From an uncultured Lachnospiraceae bacterium (GTDB lineage: Bacteria; Bacillota; Clostridia; Lachnospirales; Lachnospiraceae), in contig CACYKH010000010.1 of NCBI GenBank assembly GCA_902774915.1, positions 1 through 64,000 on the forward strand: DNA of 64,000 bases. The letters are read 5' to 3'. The translations under genes were made by a program, and so were the position numbers. A model generated the notes under the pieces. That model had not been told where the DNA came from. It searched no databases and saw nothing but the letters and a program-made list of their open reading frames with translations. Positions 44,916 to 55,062 of the stretch are shown piece by piece (within the stretch, counting starts at the first letter, position 1; every line of letters starts with the position of its first letter).

Positions 44916-46307
44916 TTATCCAGCGAAGAAATTACCTGCTACATATTTTACTTCGTTCTTTTCCAATCCTTTATAATTAAAGAACAGCGCCATCGATATA
45001 GGTCCTATTCTTCCTAAATACATACAAGCTATAACTATAAGTCGTCCCGCCGTATTCAGCTCTGGTGTAAGTCCACGGGACAGACCAACAGTAGCTGTAG
45101 CACTGAAAATCTCATAGGACGCATCCACCATATTTGTATCATTTGTCATCAGTATAAGCATGATGCAGATAAATGTTATCGAAAAACTTACATAAATAAT
45201 AGCTGATGCTTTTCTGATAAGATCCTGTCTGACACTTCTGCCGAACACAACTGATTCATTTCTATTTCTTATAAAGGAAGCTGTATTGGCAACTACCAGA
45301 AATACAGTTACCGTCTTAACACCACCTGCAGTACCAACTGGAGAACCACCGATAAACATATAGAAATTACCAAGTACGCAAGTAACTTCTCTAAGGTTAC
45401 CTTGTGGAACTGCCGCAAAACCAGCCGTCCTGAAGGTTACTGACTGGAAATAGGAATTTAAAAACTTCTGACCGAAGGTCATAGGACCTAAAGTATCAGG
45501 ATTTGTATATTCCATTATCATAACTGCTATGGCGCCAGATACTATAAGGAAAAGTGTAAGGGAAAGTACAAGCTTTGTATGTTCGCTCAACCTTTTTACG
45601 TACTGCCCAAATGTATAATTTTTCCTGATAGCAATCTTTGCTCCATTTAAACAATCAAACCATACAACGTATCCAAGACCACCAAGAACAATCAGTACCA
45701 TTGTATTTATAAGTACAAGGGGACTATTGTTATATCCCACAAGACTATCATTTCCAATTATATCAATTCCCGCATTACAGAAAGCCGATATAGAAGTAAA
45801 CACGGAAACCCAAATGCCTTTAAGAGTTCCAAACCTGTCTATAAAAACTGGCATGTAGAAAACAGCTCCCAAAAGCTCAACCAGCAAAGTTCCTTTTATA
45901 ACTCCTGCCAGGAATTTTCTAAGACCGGCTATGGTACTGAGGTTAAATGCATCATGTAGCAGAACTGTTCTGGAAAGTGAAAACCTCTTACTCACCATAA
46001 GCATCAAAATGGAAGTACCTGTTATTATTCCAAGACCACCAATCTGAATAAGAATTAAGATAACGATCTTTCCAAAAAGGCTCCAATATGCAAAGGTATC
46101 AACTACTACAAGACCTGTAACACAGATAGATGTAGTTGATGTGAAGAGTGCAGTCACCACATCAGTACCCTGCCCATCAGCAGTGGCAACAGGAAGCATA
46201 AGCAGCAAGGTTCCCACCACAATAGCACCTAAAAAGCTGAGTGGGATAAGCTTTGACGAACCCATCTTTGTTTTCTTCTTTTCAATTTTTACAATAGATG
46301 CATTCAC
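44916..46307 (-). CDS. ktrB: KtrB/TrkH-family potassium channel subunit
   Basis: 463 residues of the TrkH/KtrB family with four M1-P-M2 repeats. Pore-loop glycines are visible, for example FTSTTSICVTGLVV, CNAGID, TFRTAGFAAVP and SATATVGLSRGL. Its size and the single-RCK partner downstream fit KtrAB, the sodium-dependent potassium uptake system. Its start codon touches the stop of the second TrkH gene. Confidence 0.9.
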   Translation of the reverse strand: MNASIVKIEKKKTKMGSSKLIPLSFLGAIVVGTLLLMLPVATADGQGTDVVTALFTSTTSICVTGLVVVDTFAYWSLFGKIVILILIQIGGLGIITGTSILMLMVSKRFSLSRTVLLHDAFNLSTIAGLRKFLAGVIKGTLLVELLGAVFYMPVFIDRFGTLKGIWVSVFTSISAFCNAGIDIIGNDSLVGYNNSPLVLINTMVLIVLGGLGYVVWFDCLNGAKIAIRKNYTFGQYVKRLSEHTKLVLSLTLFLIVSGAIAVMIMEYTNPDTLGPMTFGQKFLNSYFQSVTFRTAGFAAVPQGNLREVTCVLGNFYMFIGGSPVGTAGGVKTVTVFLVVANTASFIRNRNESVVFGRSVRQDLIRKASAIIYVSFSITFICIMLILMTNDTNMVDASYEIFSATATVGLSRGLTPELNTAGRLIVIACMYLGRIGPISMALFFNYKGLEKNEVKYVAGNFFAG

Positions 46308-47737
46308 TATTTACGTCTCCATGTACCAACTGAGAATAATATTAAAACAGGGAAGAGCTCAAGTCTGCCTGCAATCATATCAAAAATAAGTGTCCACTTT
46401 GCAAGTATACTATAAGCAGCATAGTTTCCTGCAGGACCTACAACACCGAGTCCCGGACCAATGTTATTCATTGTAGCTGCAACTGATGTAAATGTTGTAA
46501 TAAGATCAAAATCATCAAAGCTGATGAGTACAAATGAAACTACATATATAAGCAGATAAGCCATGAGGAATACATTTGTCGTTCTGAGTGTATCCTTATT
46601 AACTGCCTTTCCATCCAGCTTGATTGCCTTTACTGAAGATGGATGAGTGTAGCTAAGGATTTCACGTACTACCTGCTTAAAGTAAAGGATGACTCTGGAC
46701 ACTTTGAGTCCACCACCCGTACTACCGGCACACGCACCACTAAACATTATAAGCACGAGTATACCCTTCGGCATATTCATCCATGTGTGGAAATCTACTG
46801 TCGCAAAACCTGTGGTCGTCATAATAGATGAAACCTGGAAGGCTGCATGATGAACAGCGTCTAATAGGCTGCCATTATAAATTCCAAATGAAACAAGGGC
46901 AGTCGCAACTACGAAAATACCCAGATATACATAAACCTCTTCACAATGAATGAGATTCTTGAATTTTTTCATGATTATAAGGTAGTAGAAGTTGAAGTTA
47001 ACACCGAACATCAACATACCTACAGTAATTATATTCTGGCAAGCGTGACTATAGCTTGCTATACTGTCTCCTCTTACGCCAAATCCTCCTGTACCGGCTG
47101 TACCGAAGGATACGCAAATGCTATCGAAAATTGGCATGCCATTAATTATCAAAACAATGATCAGGCAAAGTGTCAAAGCTGTATAGATAGCATAAAGTAT
47201 AAATGCAGTCTCCTTTACCTTTGGTACCATCTTTTCAACTGATGGTCCAGGGCTTTCTGCCTTCATAATATTCATCTCATCTACATTTGATGGAACAAAT
47301 GCTAACATAAAAACAAGGATACCCATACCACCTATCCAGTGCGTAAAGCTTCTCCAAAGAAGGAGACACTTTGGCATAGCCTCGATATTCAGCAGTATAC
47401 TGGCTCCTGTAGTTGTAAATCCAGATGCAGTTTCAAAAACAGCGTCTGTATAGCTTGGTATAGCTCCTGACGCAAAAAACGGTATAGCTCCAATAAGACT
47501 AAAAAGGAGCCATGTTACCGCAGTAATAATAAAGCCCTCACGAGCTCTTATTCTCTGTTTATCGGCCTTTACAAGACGCAGCACACCACCAATTACGATA
47601 GCTGCCGCTGCTGTGGAGGCAAGAACGAAAAATTCCTTCTCACCAAAGAGAACTCCCGCAATTGTAGGAAGAAGTAAAAAGATTCCCGCCAACTGCATAA
47701 GCTTACCGATTATTTGTATCACTATCCTATGATTCAC
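46307..47737 (-). CDS. trkH: TrkH-family potassium channel subunit
   Basis: 476 residues, a second TrkH/KtrB-superfamily channel with pore loops TASGFTTTGASIL, FGTAGTGGFGVRG and TTTGFATVDF. It is closer in length and layout to TrkH and follows a double-RCK TrkA gene (six bases apart). Together they look like a Trk system placed directly beside a Ktr system. Confidence 0.9.
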   Translation of the reverse strand: MNHRIVIQIIGKLMQLAGIFLLLPTIAGVLFGEKEFFVLASTAAAAIVIGGVLRLVKADKQRIRAREGFIITAVTWLLFSLIGAIPFFASGAIPSYTDAVFETASGFTTTGASILLNIEAMPKCLLLWRSFTHWIGGMGILVFMLAFVPSNVDEMNIMKAESPGPSVEKMVPKVKETAFILYAIYTALTLCLIIVLIINGMPIFDSICVSFGTAGTGGFGVRGDSIASYSHACQNIITVGMLMFGVNFNFYYLIIMKKFKNLIHCEEVYVYLGIFVVATALVSFGIYNGSLLDAVHHAAFQVSSIMTTTGFATVDFHTWMNMPKGILVLIMFSGACAGSTGGGLKVSRVILYFKQVVREILSYTHPSSVKAIKLDGKAVNKDTLRTTNVFLMAYLLIYVVSFVLISFDDFDLITTFTSVAATMNNIGPGLGVVGPAGNYAAYSILAKWTLIFDMIAGRLELFPVLILFSVGTWRRK

Positions 47738-47743
47738 TGTCGG

Positions 47744-49105
47744 TTACCCTTTCACTATATCTCTTATACTATTTATATCTTTATTTATTGTAACAACAAC
47801 AACCTTATCACCGACCTCAAGTTTATCTCGACCACCCGGTCTTATGATGCTACCTTTTCTGGTAATACTACAGATAAGGATATTGTCCTTTATCTTCAGA
47901 TCTTTAAGCTCAACGCCTGCATAACTAAAGTCTTTACCAACACTGAGCTCAAGCGCCTCAACTCTTCCGTCCATTATTCTGTATAGTGATTCAACCTCGC
48001 TACCAGTTGCATTCTGCATGGAACGAACGTATCTGGCTATATAATCAGCTGTTACACTCTTTGTACTGATTATGCTTCCTACAGGAAGCTCCATAACAAG
48101 ATCTTCATATGAATTTCTTTGAACTTTTGTGATAGTCTTAATAGATGCATCCAGCTTATTAAGATAAAGAGAAAGAAGGATGTTTGCCTCATCCTGGTGC
48201 ATAAGTGCACATACAGCATCCATTTCCTCTACGGACTCCTGAATAAGCGTACGCTTTTCAGTTGCATCACCATGGATGATCATAGCCTTAGGAAGTAACT
48301 CAGAAAGCTCTTCACATCTTGCCAGATCTCTCTCAATGATCTTAACATTTATCCTCATATCAAGAAGCTTTTTAGCAACGTAGTAACCGATGGTACCACC
48401 ACCTGCTATCATGACATTCTTGATCTTCTTTGCCTTGATACCAATATTATTTAAGAATTTACGAACTTCACTCATGGAAAGAGTTACGGAAATCTTATCT
48501 CCCGAATGAAGTACGACCTCACCATTAGGAATCTGAAGAGTGCCTTCATGCTCAGTAACACAGACGAGGGCATTTGTTCCAACTTTATTTGAAAAATCTT
48601 TTATTGCAAGGTTATCAAGAACTGAATTCTCTGGGATTTCAATTCCTATAAGTCTAAGCTTACCCTTGGCAAATGTATCCACCTCCAGCGCTGATGGGAT
48701 TTGGATAAGACGCATAATCTCGTCTGCAGCAACCATCTCAGGATTTATAGACATAGACAGTCCAAGCTCGTCCCTGAGGTATCTGATTTCGTCAGTATAC
48801 TGCGGACTTCTGATACGCGCGATAGTATGACATCTACCTGTCTTTCTTGCAATTAGACAGGCCAGCATATTCTTTTCATCATCTCCGGTTACAGCAATAA
48901 GAAGGTCAGCCTTTTTAATTCCTGCTTCCTTCTGAGTAGTGATACTGGTACAGTCACCCTGAAAGCCCATTACATCAGCTGTATTAGTGACATTTGTGAG
49001 GGCATCATACTTAATGTCCATAACCGATACTTCGTGGTTGCTAGCTGACAGTCTCTCTGCAAGAGTCAGTCCTACTTTACCGCAACCCGCGATAATAATA
49101 TTCAT
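47744..49105 (-). CDS. trkA: TrkA potassium uptake regulatory subunit
   Basis: 453 residues with two complete RCK units in tandem: GCGKVGLTLAERL at the N-terminus and MIAGGGTIGYYVAKKLL at about 230, each followed by a TrkA-C domain. This is standard TrkA, binding NAD(H) or ATP to gate TrkH. It leads the trkA-trkH-ktrB-ktrA block and is 18 bases downstream of the CbiK-like gene. Confidence 0.95.
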   Translation of the reverse strand: MNIIIAGCGKVGLTLAERLSASNHEVSVMDIKYDALTNVTNTADVMGFQGDCTSITTQKEAGIKKADLLIAVTGDDEKNMLACLIARKTGRCHTIARIRSPQYTDEIRYLRDELGLSMSINPEMVAADEIMRLIQIPSALEVDTFAKGKLRLIGIEIPENSVLDNLAIKDFSNKVGTNALVCVTEHEGTLQIPNGEVVLHSGDKISVTLSMSEVRKFLNNIGIKAKKIKNVMIAGGGTIGYYVAKKLLDMRINVKIIERDLARCEELSELLPKAMIIHGDATEKRTLIQESVEEMDAVCALMHQDEANILLSLYLNKLDASIKTITKVQRNSYEDLVMELPVGSIISTKSVTADYIARYVRSMQNATGSEVESLYRIMDGRVEALELSVGKDFSYAGVELKDLKIKDNILICSITRKGSIIRPGGRDKLEVGDKVVVVTINKDINSIRDIVKG

Positions 49106-49123
49106 TAATTTCTCCCCGCTTTA

Positions 49124-49900
49124 TCATCTGATAGCATCATAAAGATGTCTCATATATAAACGCTGCATAGCATCATATTCAGCCATGCCTTTAAATGCTT
49201 TATCTACTGTATATCCCTCTTCTTCGAGACGTTCAGCAAGCACAGTATACTCCTGCGACACTTCATTTTCAACTTTTTCTCCAGCCATAAACTCAAGTGG
49301 TACTAAAACAACCCTACCAGATGTAATCCCAGCCTGCTGGAGTTTCTTTATCGCTTTATAGAGCTTACGCTCTCCATGGAGTGTTGCAAGATGACTATTC
49401 TCAAAGTGTTTCTGAATGGATTTCTCAAATCCATCCAGTTCTTCAACACCATATTCTTTATCTCCCGTGGTAACGAGGATCAGGATATCATCTCCCACCA
49501 TTTCGCTAAAAGCACCATGAAGCGCTCTGGCAGTAACCTCATAATCCTCATCACTATAAATAAGTGGCTTCGAAATATTTACCTCCTGAAACAAAGTCGC
49601 AAGACTTACTGTTTCGTCCATAAGCTTTCTATATTCGGGACCATCATGCACATCTGTACTGACAACCACAAGATTTGTTATTCCTCTATCCTTCATGGAA
49701 AGTATAGCCGCTTTAAGGTTTTGAAATTTTTCGCCGGTATTCTCTCTAAGCTGGCGGCGTACCTCCCCATTTGTATAGACGCTGACAATATCAGCCGTCT
49801 CTAATCTGTCACCAATTGAAAGAACAAAATCATCTATAGTTCTCTGTCTCACATCATAGTCAGCAGTACCATGATTAACTACGATAACACCCTGTTTCAT
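49124..49900 (-). CDS. CbiK-fold protein lacking the chelatase histidines
   Basis: 258 residues aligning along their length with anaerobic cobaltochelatase CbiK: GVIVVNHGTADYDVRQRTID at the start and VPLEFMAGEKVENEV near the end. CbiK needs two metal-binding histidines, normally in a MGHGxEH block and a VAGDHAxND block. Here those positions read VTTGDKEYG and MAGEKVENE, so both histidines appear absent. Either it inserts metal differently or has another role. There are no cobalamin or siroheme genes nearby. It lies between a secreted cell-wall protein and trkA. Confidence 0.65.
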   Translation of the reverse strand: MKQGVIVVNHGTADYDVRQRTIDDFVLSIGDRLETADIVSVYTNGEVRRQLRENTGEKFQNLKAAILSMKDRGITNLVVVSTDVHDGPEYRKLMDETVSLATLFQEVNISKPLIYSDEDYEVTARALHGAFSEMVGDDILILVTTGDKEYGVEELDGFEKSIQKHFENSHLATLHGERKLYKAIKKLQQAGITSGRVVLVPLEFMAGEKVENEVSQEYTVLAERLEEEGYTVDKAFKGMAEYDAMQRLYMRHLYDAIR

Positions 49901-49916
49901 CTTCTTCTCCTAAAGA

Positions 49917-51176
49917 TTACTCAACCCACTTACCGTTCTCATCTACATAATAGGAACCAATGTATTCCGACTGGGCCATTGCTCCACTGGACTTTAAGTA
50001 GTACCAGCCCGAGCCAGTTTTCTTCCAGCCAGTAGCCATATCACCACCGCCATTCAGATAGTACCAGGTTCCCTTATCCTTTATCCATCCAGTGGCCATA
50101 TCCCCATCTTTATTTAAGTAGTACCATGAGCCGCCAGATTTAACCCAGCCAGTCACCATAGCACCTTCTGAATCCATATAATACCAATAACCCTTAACCT
50201 TCTGCCAGCCTGTAGTCATGTATCCACTGGAATTAAAGTAATACCATTTACCTTTGACCTTAACCCATTTTGATGCTGGGTAGGATCCATCTGAATACTC
50301 AAACCACCAACCTGTACTGTTCTTCTTCCATGTTCCTGTAGAATCATCAGGTGATGAACCAAAAAGATCCTCAAGAACTTCATTGGCAGTCATATCTCTG
50401 TAGCCCTCAGAATCAGAAAGAGCACTGCTCCATCTGAACTGATAGTATCCAGAGAAGTAAGATGAACTCTTAGTCACATTTGGATATCTGTTATACCATG
50501 AGCTGTAATAAGTACTCATGTAATATTTAGCAAGTCGAACCGCCTCAGAATTTGAATTTCCTGAAGGAGTTGGAGTTCCGTTTATCTGTACTCCTGGAGG
50601 ACTTGAATGAAGTATTACAACACTTCCATCACTGCAAGAACCAAGACATATCCACATGTGACTCGAACTTGTCATGATATCTCCAGGCTTATAACTACTG
50701 AAGTTTCCTGGTGCAGTGAGAGTACCATAGCCTTTAGACTGAAGATTCTGGAAAACCTTATTGTTGTAGTCTACATATCCCTCTTTTCCATTGGTAGTTT
50801 CAAGAGTATTGTAAAGAACCCAGCCCATGTAACCACTACAGTCAAGACCGTTATGGATTACGCTGACATTCTTCTTATAGTCATAGTCCTTATAGTTGTA
50901 GCTTGAGGTCTGCTTAGATGCGAACTCAGCCCACTTAGATGAAAGACCGATAGTTCTCACCTCATCTCCCGCTCCAGTATCCTCTTCATTCCAGCCACCA
51001 CCATAGATATACATGGTAGTACCAAGTGGCTTAAGAGCAGTCTGAATGAAACCCTTAATGGATTTTGTTCCAGCAGCTTCTACGTTACTCGCCTCAAATG
51101 ATTTAGTATTAGTAACTGATAATACGATCAAAAAGCAAAGTATGATTGCTATAGTTTTATTTACAACTCTTTTCAT
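49917..51176 (-). CDS. Secreted NlpC/P60-type hydrolase with choline-binding-type repeats
   Basis: 419 residues. Signal peptide (about 1-35, cleavage near VEAAG). The catalytic region has LDCSGYMGWVL (Cys) and SHMWICLG (His), the NlpC/P60 cysteine-peptidase layout that cuts cell-wall peptides. From about residue 280 come six or more CW_binding_1 repeats of the TGW-K-GSWYYL type, which bind choline or other wall sugars and anchor the enzyme. The repeats account for the internal DNA redundancy at 49923-50330. Role: wall remodelling or turnover. Confidence 0.9.
   Translation of the reverse strand: MKRVVNKTIAIILCFLIVLSVTNTKSFEASNVEAAGTKSIKGFIQTALKPLGTTMYIYGGGWNEEDTGAGDEVRTIGLSSKWAEFASKQTSSYNYKDYDYKKNVSVIHNGLDCSGYMGWVLYNTLETTNGKEGYVDYNNKVFQNLQSKGYGTLTAPGNFSSYKPGDIMTSSSHMWICLGSCSDGSVVILHSSPPGVQINGTPTPSGNSNSEAVRLAKYYMSTYYSSWYNRYPNVTKSSSYFSGYYQFRWSSALSDSEGYRDMTANEVLEDLFGSSPDDSTGTWKKNSTGWWFEYSDGSYPASKWVKVKGKWYYFNSSGYMTTGWQKVKGYWYYMDSEGAMVTGWVKSGGSWYYLNKDGDMATGWIKDKGTWYYLNGGGDMATGWKKTGSGWYYLKSSGAMAQSEYIGSYYVDENGKWVE
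49923..50330 (-). repeat. Tandem cell-wall-binding repeat array within the NlpC/P60 gene
   Basis: About six units of roughly 20 codons, each with a TGW..GxWYYL core separated by Gly, Asp and Asn turns. DNA copies are similar but not identical, showing old duplication rather than a recent expansion. Confidence 0.8.
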
Positions 51177-51185
51177 ATAAATCTC

Positions 51186-53231
51186 CTATTTGCCCTTTTT
51201 GTAATAAGGTTTAGTCTTATCAAAAATGAAGTGCATCTGATTCTGATTACGAACTTCCTTAACTGCGTTAGTATACTTCTCAACATAGTCACGAAGCTTT
51301 GTCATATACTCGTCTTCGGTGATGGTTCCTTCTGCAACTCCCGAAAGTCCATATTCCCAGCTTGCAGTCAGGTCAGCACGGAGAAGACCATTAATAGAAT
51401 AAAGAACCACATCGTAGATTATCTCACCCAGGAATGTAGGCGTAAGAACCTGAGTCTTTTTATTAAGCTGAATGTATTTATTATTTACCAGCTTTGTGAT
51501 GATGGAATCCCTTGTAGCAGATGTTCCTATACCACTACCCTTTATTTGTTCTCTAAGTTCCTCATCTTCTATAAGCTGTCCTGCATTTTCCATTGCGAGG
51601 ATCATTGAACCAGAAGTATATCTCTTTGGTGGGTTTGTCTTTCCTTCTTTTATATCAAAACCGGAGCAATCCATCTCCATACCCTTCTTAAGTTTATCCA
51701 GATATTCCATCACTTCTTCGGTAGCAACCATGTCTTCCTGGCTGTCCTTGGAATCTTCTTTATTTTCGTCTTTATCTTCAGTTTTCTCTTCTGTTTTATC
51801 TCCATTCATCTTTGCCATCAGTCTTGGATCAGCTATCATAAGATATCCTGGTTTAGATAAAACCTTGAAGGAAGCACTGAACTGTTCTGTCCTGCATTTA
51901 AGTGTAATAGCAATCTTTTTATACTCTGCAGCAGGGTAGAAAATCGACAAAAATCTTCTAACGATTATATCATAAACCTTTGCCTGAATGCTTGTTAATT
52001 TTCCCAGCTGACCAAGTCCCTGACCGGTTGGAATTATAGCGTAGTGGTCAGTTATCAGCTTGTCATTTACATACTTCGACTTACTTATTCCTTTATATCC
52101 ACCCTGATTGATTATATTCTGGGCATAGCCACCAAGACTCTGATAATTACAAAGTCCTCTTATGTTCTTATCTATCTCTTTTGCAATGGCAGAAGAAAGA
52201 ACTCTGGCATCCGTTCTAGGATAGGTGACCATCTTCTTTTCATAAAGTTCCTGAACAATATTCAGGGTTTCAGAAGGACTTATCTTAAACATTCTGGAAC
52301 AGTCATTCTGAAGCTCTGCCAGGTTGTAAAGCATAGGTGGATTCTTCTTTTCAGTCTTACGATTAATGCTTTCTATAACCATCTTAATTGGCTGCTCCTC
52401 AGAGCAATAAGCAATCAGCTCCTCCGCATCCGCACGCTCCTTAAATCCATTTTCTTTATAGAGCTTAGGGCTTCCAAAATACTTACTTCCCTCTACTGCT
52501 TTCCACTCGGCATCGAACATACCGTCATTAATATGACCAACAACTCTGTAAAATGGAGTTGACACAAACTCTCTGATTTCTCTTTCTCTTTTTACAACCA
52601 TACCAAGAACGCAGGTCATAACACGACCTACGGCAATAACACATTTGTCTACTCCGAGATATTGTTTTATTGGGTATGAATATTTGAGAGTGAGCGCTCT
52701 GGAGAAGTTAATACCCATAAGGTAATCTTCTTTGGCTCTTAGATAAGCGGCACATCCCAGATTGTCATATTCGGAAAGAGGTTTTGCTTCTTTGATTCCA
52801 CGTAGAATTTCCTCCTCAGTCTGAGAATCAATCCATACTCTTCTCTTATCCTTTTTATCACTAACCTTCGCCTGTTTATCAACCAGTCTGTAAATGTATT
52901 CTCCTTCACGTCCCGAGTCGGTGCAGACATAAATGGTATCTACATCGTCTCGATTAAGAAGTCCGCTTACAACTTTAAACTGTTTGCTGACAGCAGGGAT
53001 GACCTCGTATTTATATGAGTCCGGTACAAATGGAATGGTATCCATTGACCATCTTTTTAATTTTTCATCATAGGCGTCAGGATAACTCATAGCCACAAGG
53101 TGACCAACGCACCATGTGACTATGTAACTATCATCTTCTATATAACCGTCTTTTCTGGAACCTTTCACTTTGAGTGCATCTGCAAACTGTTGTGCTACAG
53201 ACGGTTTTTCTGCTATAAAAAGCTTTTTCAT
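51186..53231 (-). CDS. topB: DNA topoisomerase III
   Basis: 681 residues from the ATG at 53229-53231; a GTG two codons earlier is possible. TOPRIM domain at the start (KLFIAEKPSVAQQFADAL), the catalytic tyrosine in VTYPRTDARVLS, and GTSATRDSIITKL in the topoisomerase domain. A 30-residue acidic Lys/Glu/Asp insert lies near 505-540. It decatenates DNA and single-strand-passes supercoils. It begins at the very end of livM, an unexpected partner for an ABC operon, and the overlap suggests translational coupling. Confidence 0.95.
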   Translation of the reverse strand: MKKLFIAEKPSVAQQFADALKVKGSRKDGYIEDDSYIVTWCVGHLVAMSYPDAYDEKLKRWSMDTIPFVPDSYKYEVIPAVSKQFKVVSGLLNRDDVDTIYVCTDSGREGEYIYRLVDKQAKVSDKKDKRRVWIDSQTEEEILRGIKEAKPLSEYDNLGCAAYLRAKEDYLMGINFSRALTLKYSYPIKQYLGVDKCVIAVGRVMTCVLGMVVKREREIREFVSTPFYRVVGHINDGMFDAEWKAVEGSKYFGSPKLYKENGFKERADAEELIAYCSEEQPIKMVIESINRKTEKKNPPMLYNLAELQNDCSRMFKISPSETLNIVQELYEKKMVTYPRTDARVLSSAIAKEIDKNIRGLCNYQSLGGYAQNIINQGGYKGISKSKYVNDKLITDHYAIIPTGQGLGQLGKLTSIQAKVYDIIVRRFLSIFYPAAEYKKIAITLKCRTEQFSASFKVLSKPGYLMIADPRLMAKMNGDKTEEKTEDKDENKEDSKDSQEDMVATEEVMEYLDKLKKGMEMDCSGFDIKEGKTNPPKRYTSGSMILAMENAGQLIEDEELREQIKGSGIGTSATRDSIITKLVNNKYIQLNKKTQVLTPTFLGEIIYDVVLYSINGLLRADLTASWEYGLSGVAEGTITEDEYMTKLRDYVEKYTNAVKEVRNQNQMHFIFDKTKPYYKKGK

Positions 53232-53233
53232 AC

Positions 53234-54184
53234 TCACGCTGCTTTCTCTGTTTTTCGATTAAGTGCTATCCACTTTTTCTTTATAGTACCTACAATTCCA
53301 TCTGGCATATAAATTATTATAAGAATAGCTATTATTCCAAGTATGATGTTAGACCATCCTGGATAATGAGCCAGGAATTCCTGAAGAAGAACATAGATAA
53401 CGGCACCCACAACAGGTCCCTCTATTGTTCCCACTCCACCTATTATACAAATGAAAACCATAGATATGGTCCAGCCAATACTGAATCCACTATCAGGATA
53501 AATAGTTCCTTTATTAATACAGAATATTGCACCTGCAACAGCTGTAATAACGGCTGAAACCAAATAAACTAAAAATCTTGTTCTTCCAATATCTACACCC
53601 AGGGATGCAGCTGCGGAGATGTTATCTCTCATGGCAGTAAGGCCAAGACCGATCTTGCTTCTTAATAAAATGTATACCACTGCCAGAGTCACAAGACAGA
53701 TGGCAAGTGACATATTATAGAGTGCATCTACCCTTGGATAAGGAGTGATATTCATTGTCATTCCAGCACCCTTTCCAACATAGCCCCAGCTAAGGAAGAA
53801 GGTACCCAGCGCCTCTGCCACAACCCAGGTTGTGATAGAGAAGTACATTCCTCGCATACGCAAAAGAAGGAAGGCAAGCACTGTTGCAACAATAGCACTT
53901 ATTCCTACACCTATAAGAATTCCAAGTCCGAAATGAAGCTTGTAAACAGTAGTTGCCATAGCAACTGAATAACCTGCAAGTCCAATAAATGCCTGCTGTC
54001 CCAGACTGGTCATTCCGGCATAGCCACTTAGCAGATTCCAGACCTCTCCAATAGAAATATAGAGGAATATCTGAACCAGATATCTCATAACATTACTACT
54101 CAGAGCTCCTGTTAATGCCATAGCAATAAAGAACAGGCCCAGAGTAGCATATACCACTAAATAAATAAGCGTTTTCTTACTCAT
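53234..54184 (-). CDS. livM: Branched-chain amino acid-type ABC permease (LivM)
   Basis: 316 residues, eight to ten membrane helices with the BPD_transp_2 core LLSGYAGMTSLGQQAFIGLAGY and GIDIGRTRF-type loop (SLGVDIGRTRFLVYL). Second permease of the importer. It overlaps livH by four bases and abuts topB. Confidence 0.9.
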   Translation of the reverse strand: MSKKTLIYLVVYATLGLFFIAMALTGALSSNVMRYLVQIFLYISIGEVWNLLSGYAGMTSLGQQAFIGLAGYSVAMATTVYKLHFGLGILIGVGISAIVATVLAFLLLRMRGMYFSITTWVVAEALGTFFLSWGYVGKGAGMTMNITPYPRVDALYNMSLAICLVTLAVVYILLRSKIGLGLTAMRDNISAAASLGVDIGRTRFLVYLVSAVITAVAGAIFCINKGTIYPDSGFSIGWTISMVFICIIGGVGTIEGPVVGAVIYVLLQEFLAHYPGWSNIILGIIAILIIIYMPDGIVGTIKKKWIALNRKTEKAA

Positions 54185-55050
54185 ACTCTGGCACCACCTT
54201 TATTCTTAAGTCTGCCCAGGAGATTCTTTGGCTGAACTACCAGGAATACGATCAGGAAAATATAACTGATAAGGAGTCCATAGTTTGCTCCTCCAATTAC
54301 CTGCATTAAGCCGAAAAGAATTCCCGCAACAAGAGTTCCTTTTATATCGCCAAGACCACCTATAACAACCACAACGAAAGCTACCAGAAGGTATCTTCCA
54401 CCTGAGGTTGGATAGAAGGTCCATTTCATGCTTACACAAAGACCGGATACTGCAGCTGTTGCTGTAGCAAGTCCCATAGCTACCGCAAAAGCCTTATCCA
54501 CATTTATACCTGAAAGGGCAGCCGCCTCTGCATCATCGGCTGTTGCACGGATTGCTTTGCCCATATAAGTTTTATCCAGAAACAAAGTAAGTAAAAGAAT
54601 AACTATTATACTTATAAACAGGAGCAGACAGTTAAGAAGTGAAATGTCCATGCCGAATACATTTACCACGTTGTTACTGTAACTGGTGGAGATGTGTCTT
54701 GCATCTGGAGAGAACTTCAGAAGCATTGCATCTTTAAGTATTATGGAAATACCAAAGGTAACCAGCAGAGCTGGCTCCGCTCCTCTCTTCATGGAATGGT
54801 TAATCAGTATCCTTTGAAGAAGGTAACCAAATATAAACATAAGTGGTATTGAGATAAATATAGTAAGAAGTGGATCTATACCCAGCATTTCCGAAAGAAC
54901 TGTCGAAGCAAATGCACCCACTATAACATATTCACCGTGTGCCAGGTTCGTCAGCTTAACTATTCCCAGAATAAGCGACATGCCCAGACCGATAACTGCA
55001 TATATACCACCTAAAAGTATTCCGTTTATAAGTACTTGTACAATATACAT
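54181..55050 (-). CDS. livH: Branched-chain amino acid-type ABC permease (LivH)
   Basis: 289 residues with the LivH core GIYAVIGLGMSLILGIVKLTNLAHGEYVI and VVVIGGLGDIKGTLVAGILFG. First permease gene, 12 bases after livF. Substrate is set by the binding protein at 56493. Confidence 0.92.
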   Translation of the reverse strand: MYIVQVLINGILLGGIYAVIGLGMSLILGIVKLTNLAHGEYVIVGAFASTVLSEMLGIDPLLTIFISIPLMFIFGYLLQRILINHSMKRGAEPALLVTFGISIILKDAMLLKFSPDARHISTSYSNNVVNVFGMDISLLNCLLLFISIIVILLLTLFLDKTYMGKAIRATADDAEAAALSGINVDKAFAVAMGLATATAAVSGLCVSMKWTFYPTSGGRYLLVAFVVVVIGGLGDIKGTLVAGILFGLMQVIGGANYGLLISYIFLIVFLVVQPKNLLGRLKNKGGARV

Positions 55051-55062
55051 TTCTAAACCTGC

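Noticed and set aside
49923..50330. Tandem DNA repeats as a minisatellite or CRISPR array
   Set aside because: They lie in frame in a secreted protein and encode standard cell-wall-binding repeats; there are no spacers of fixed length.
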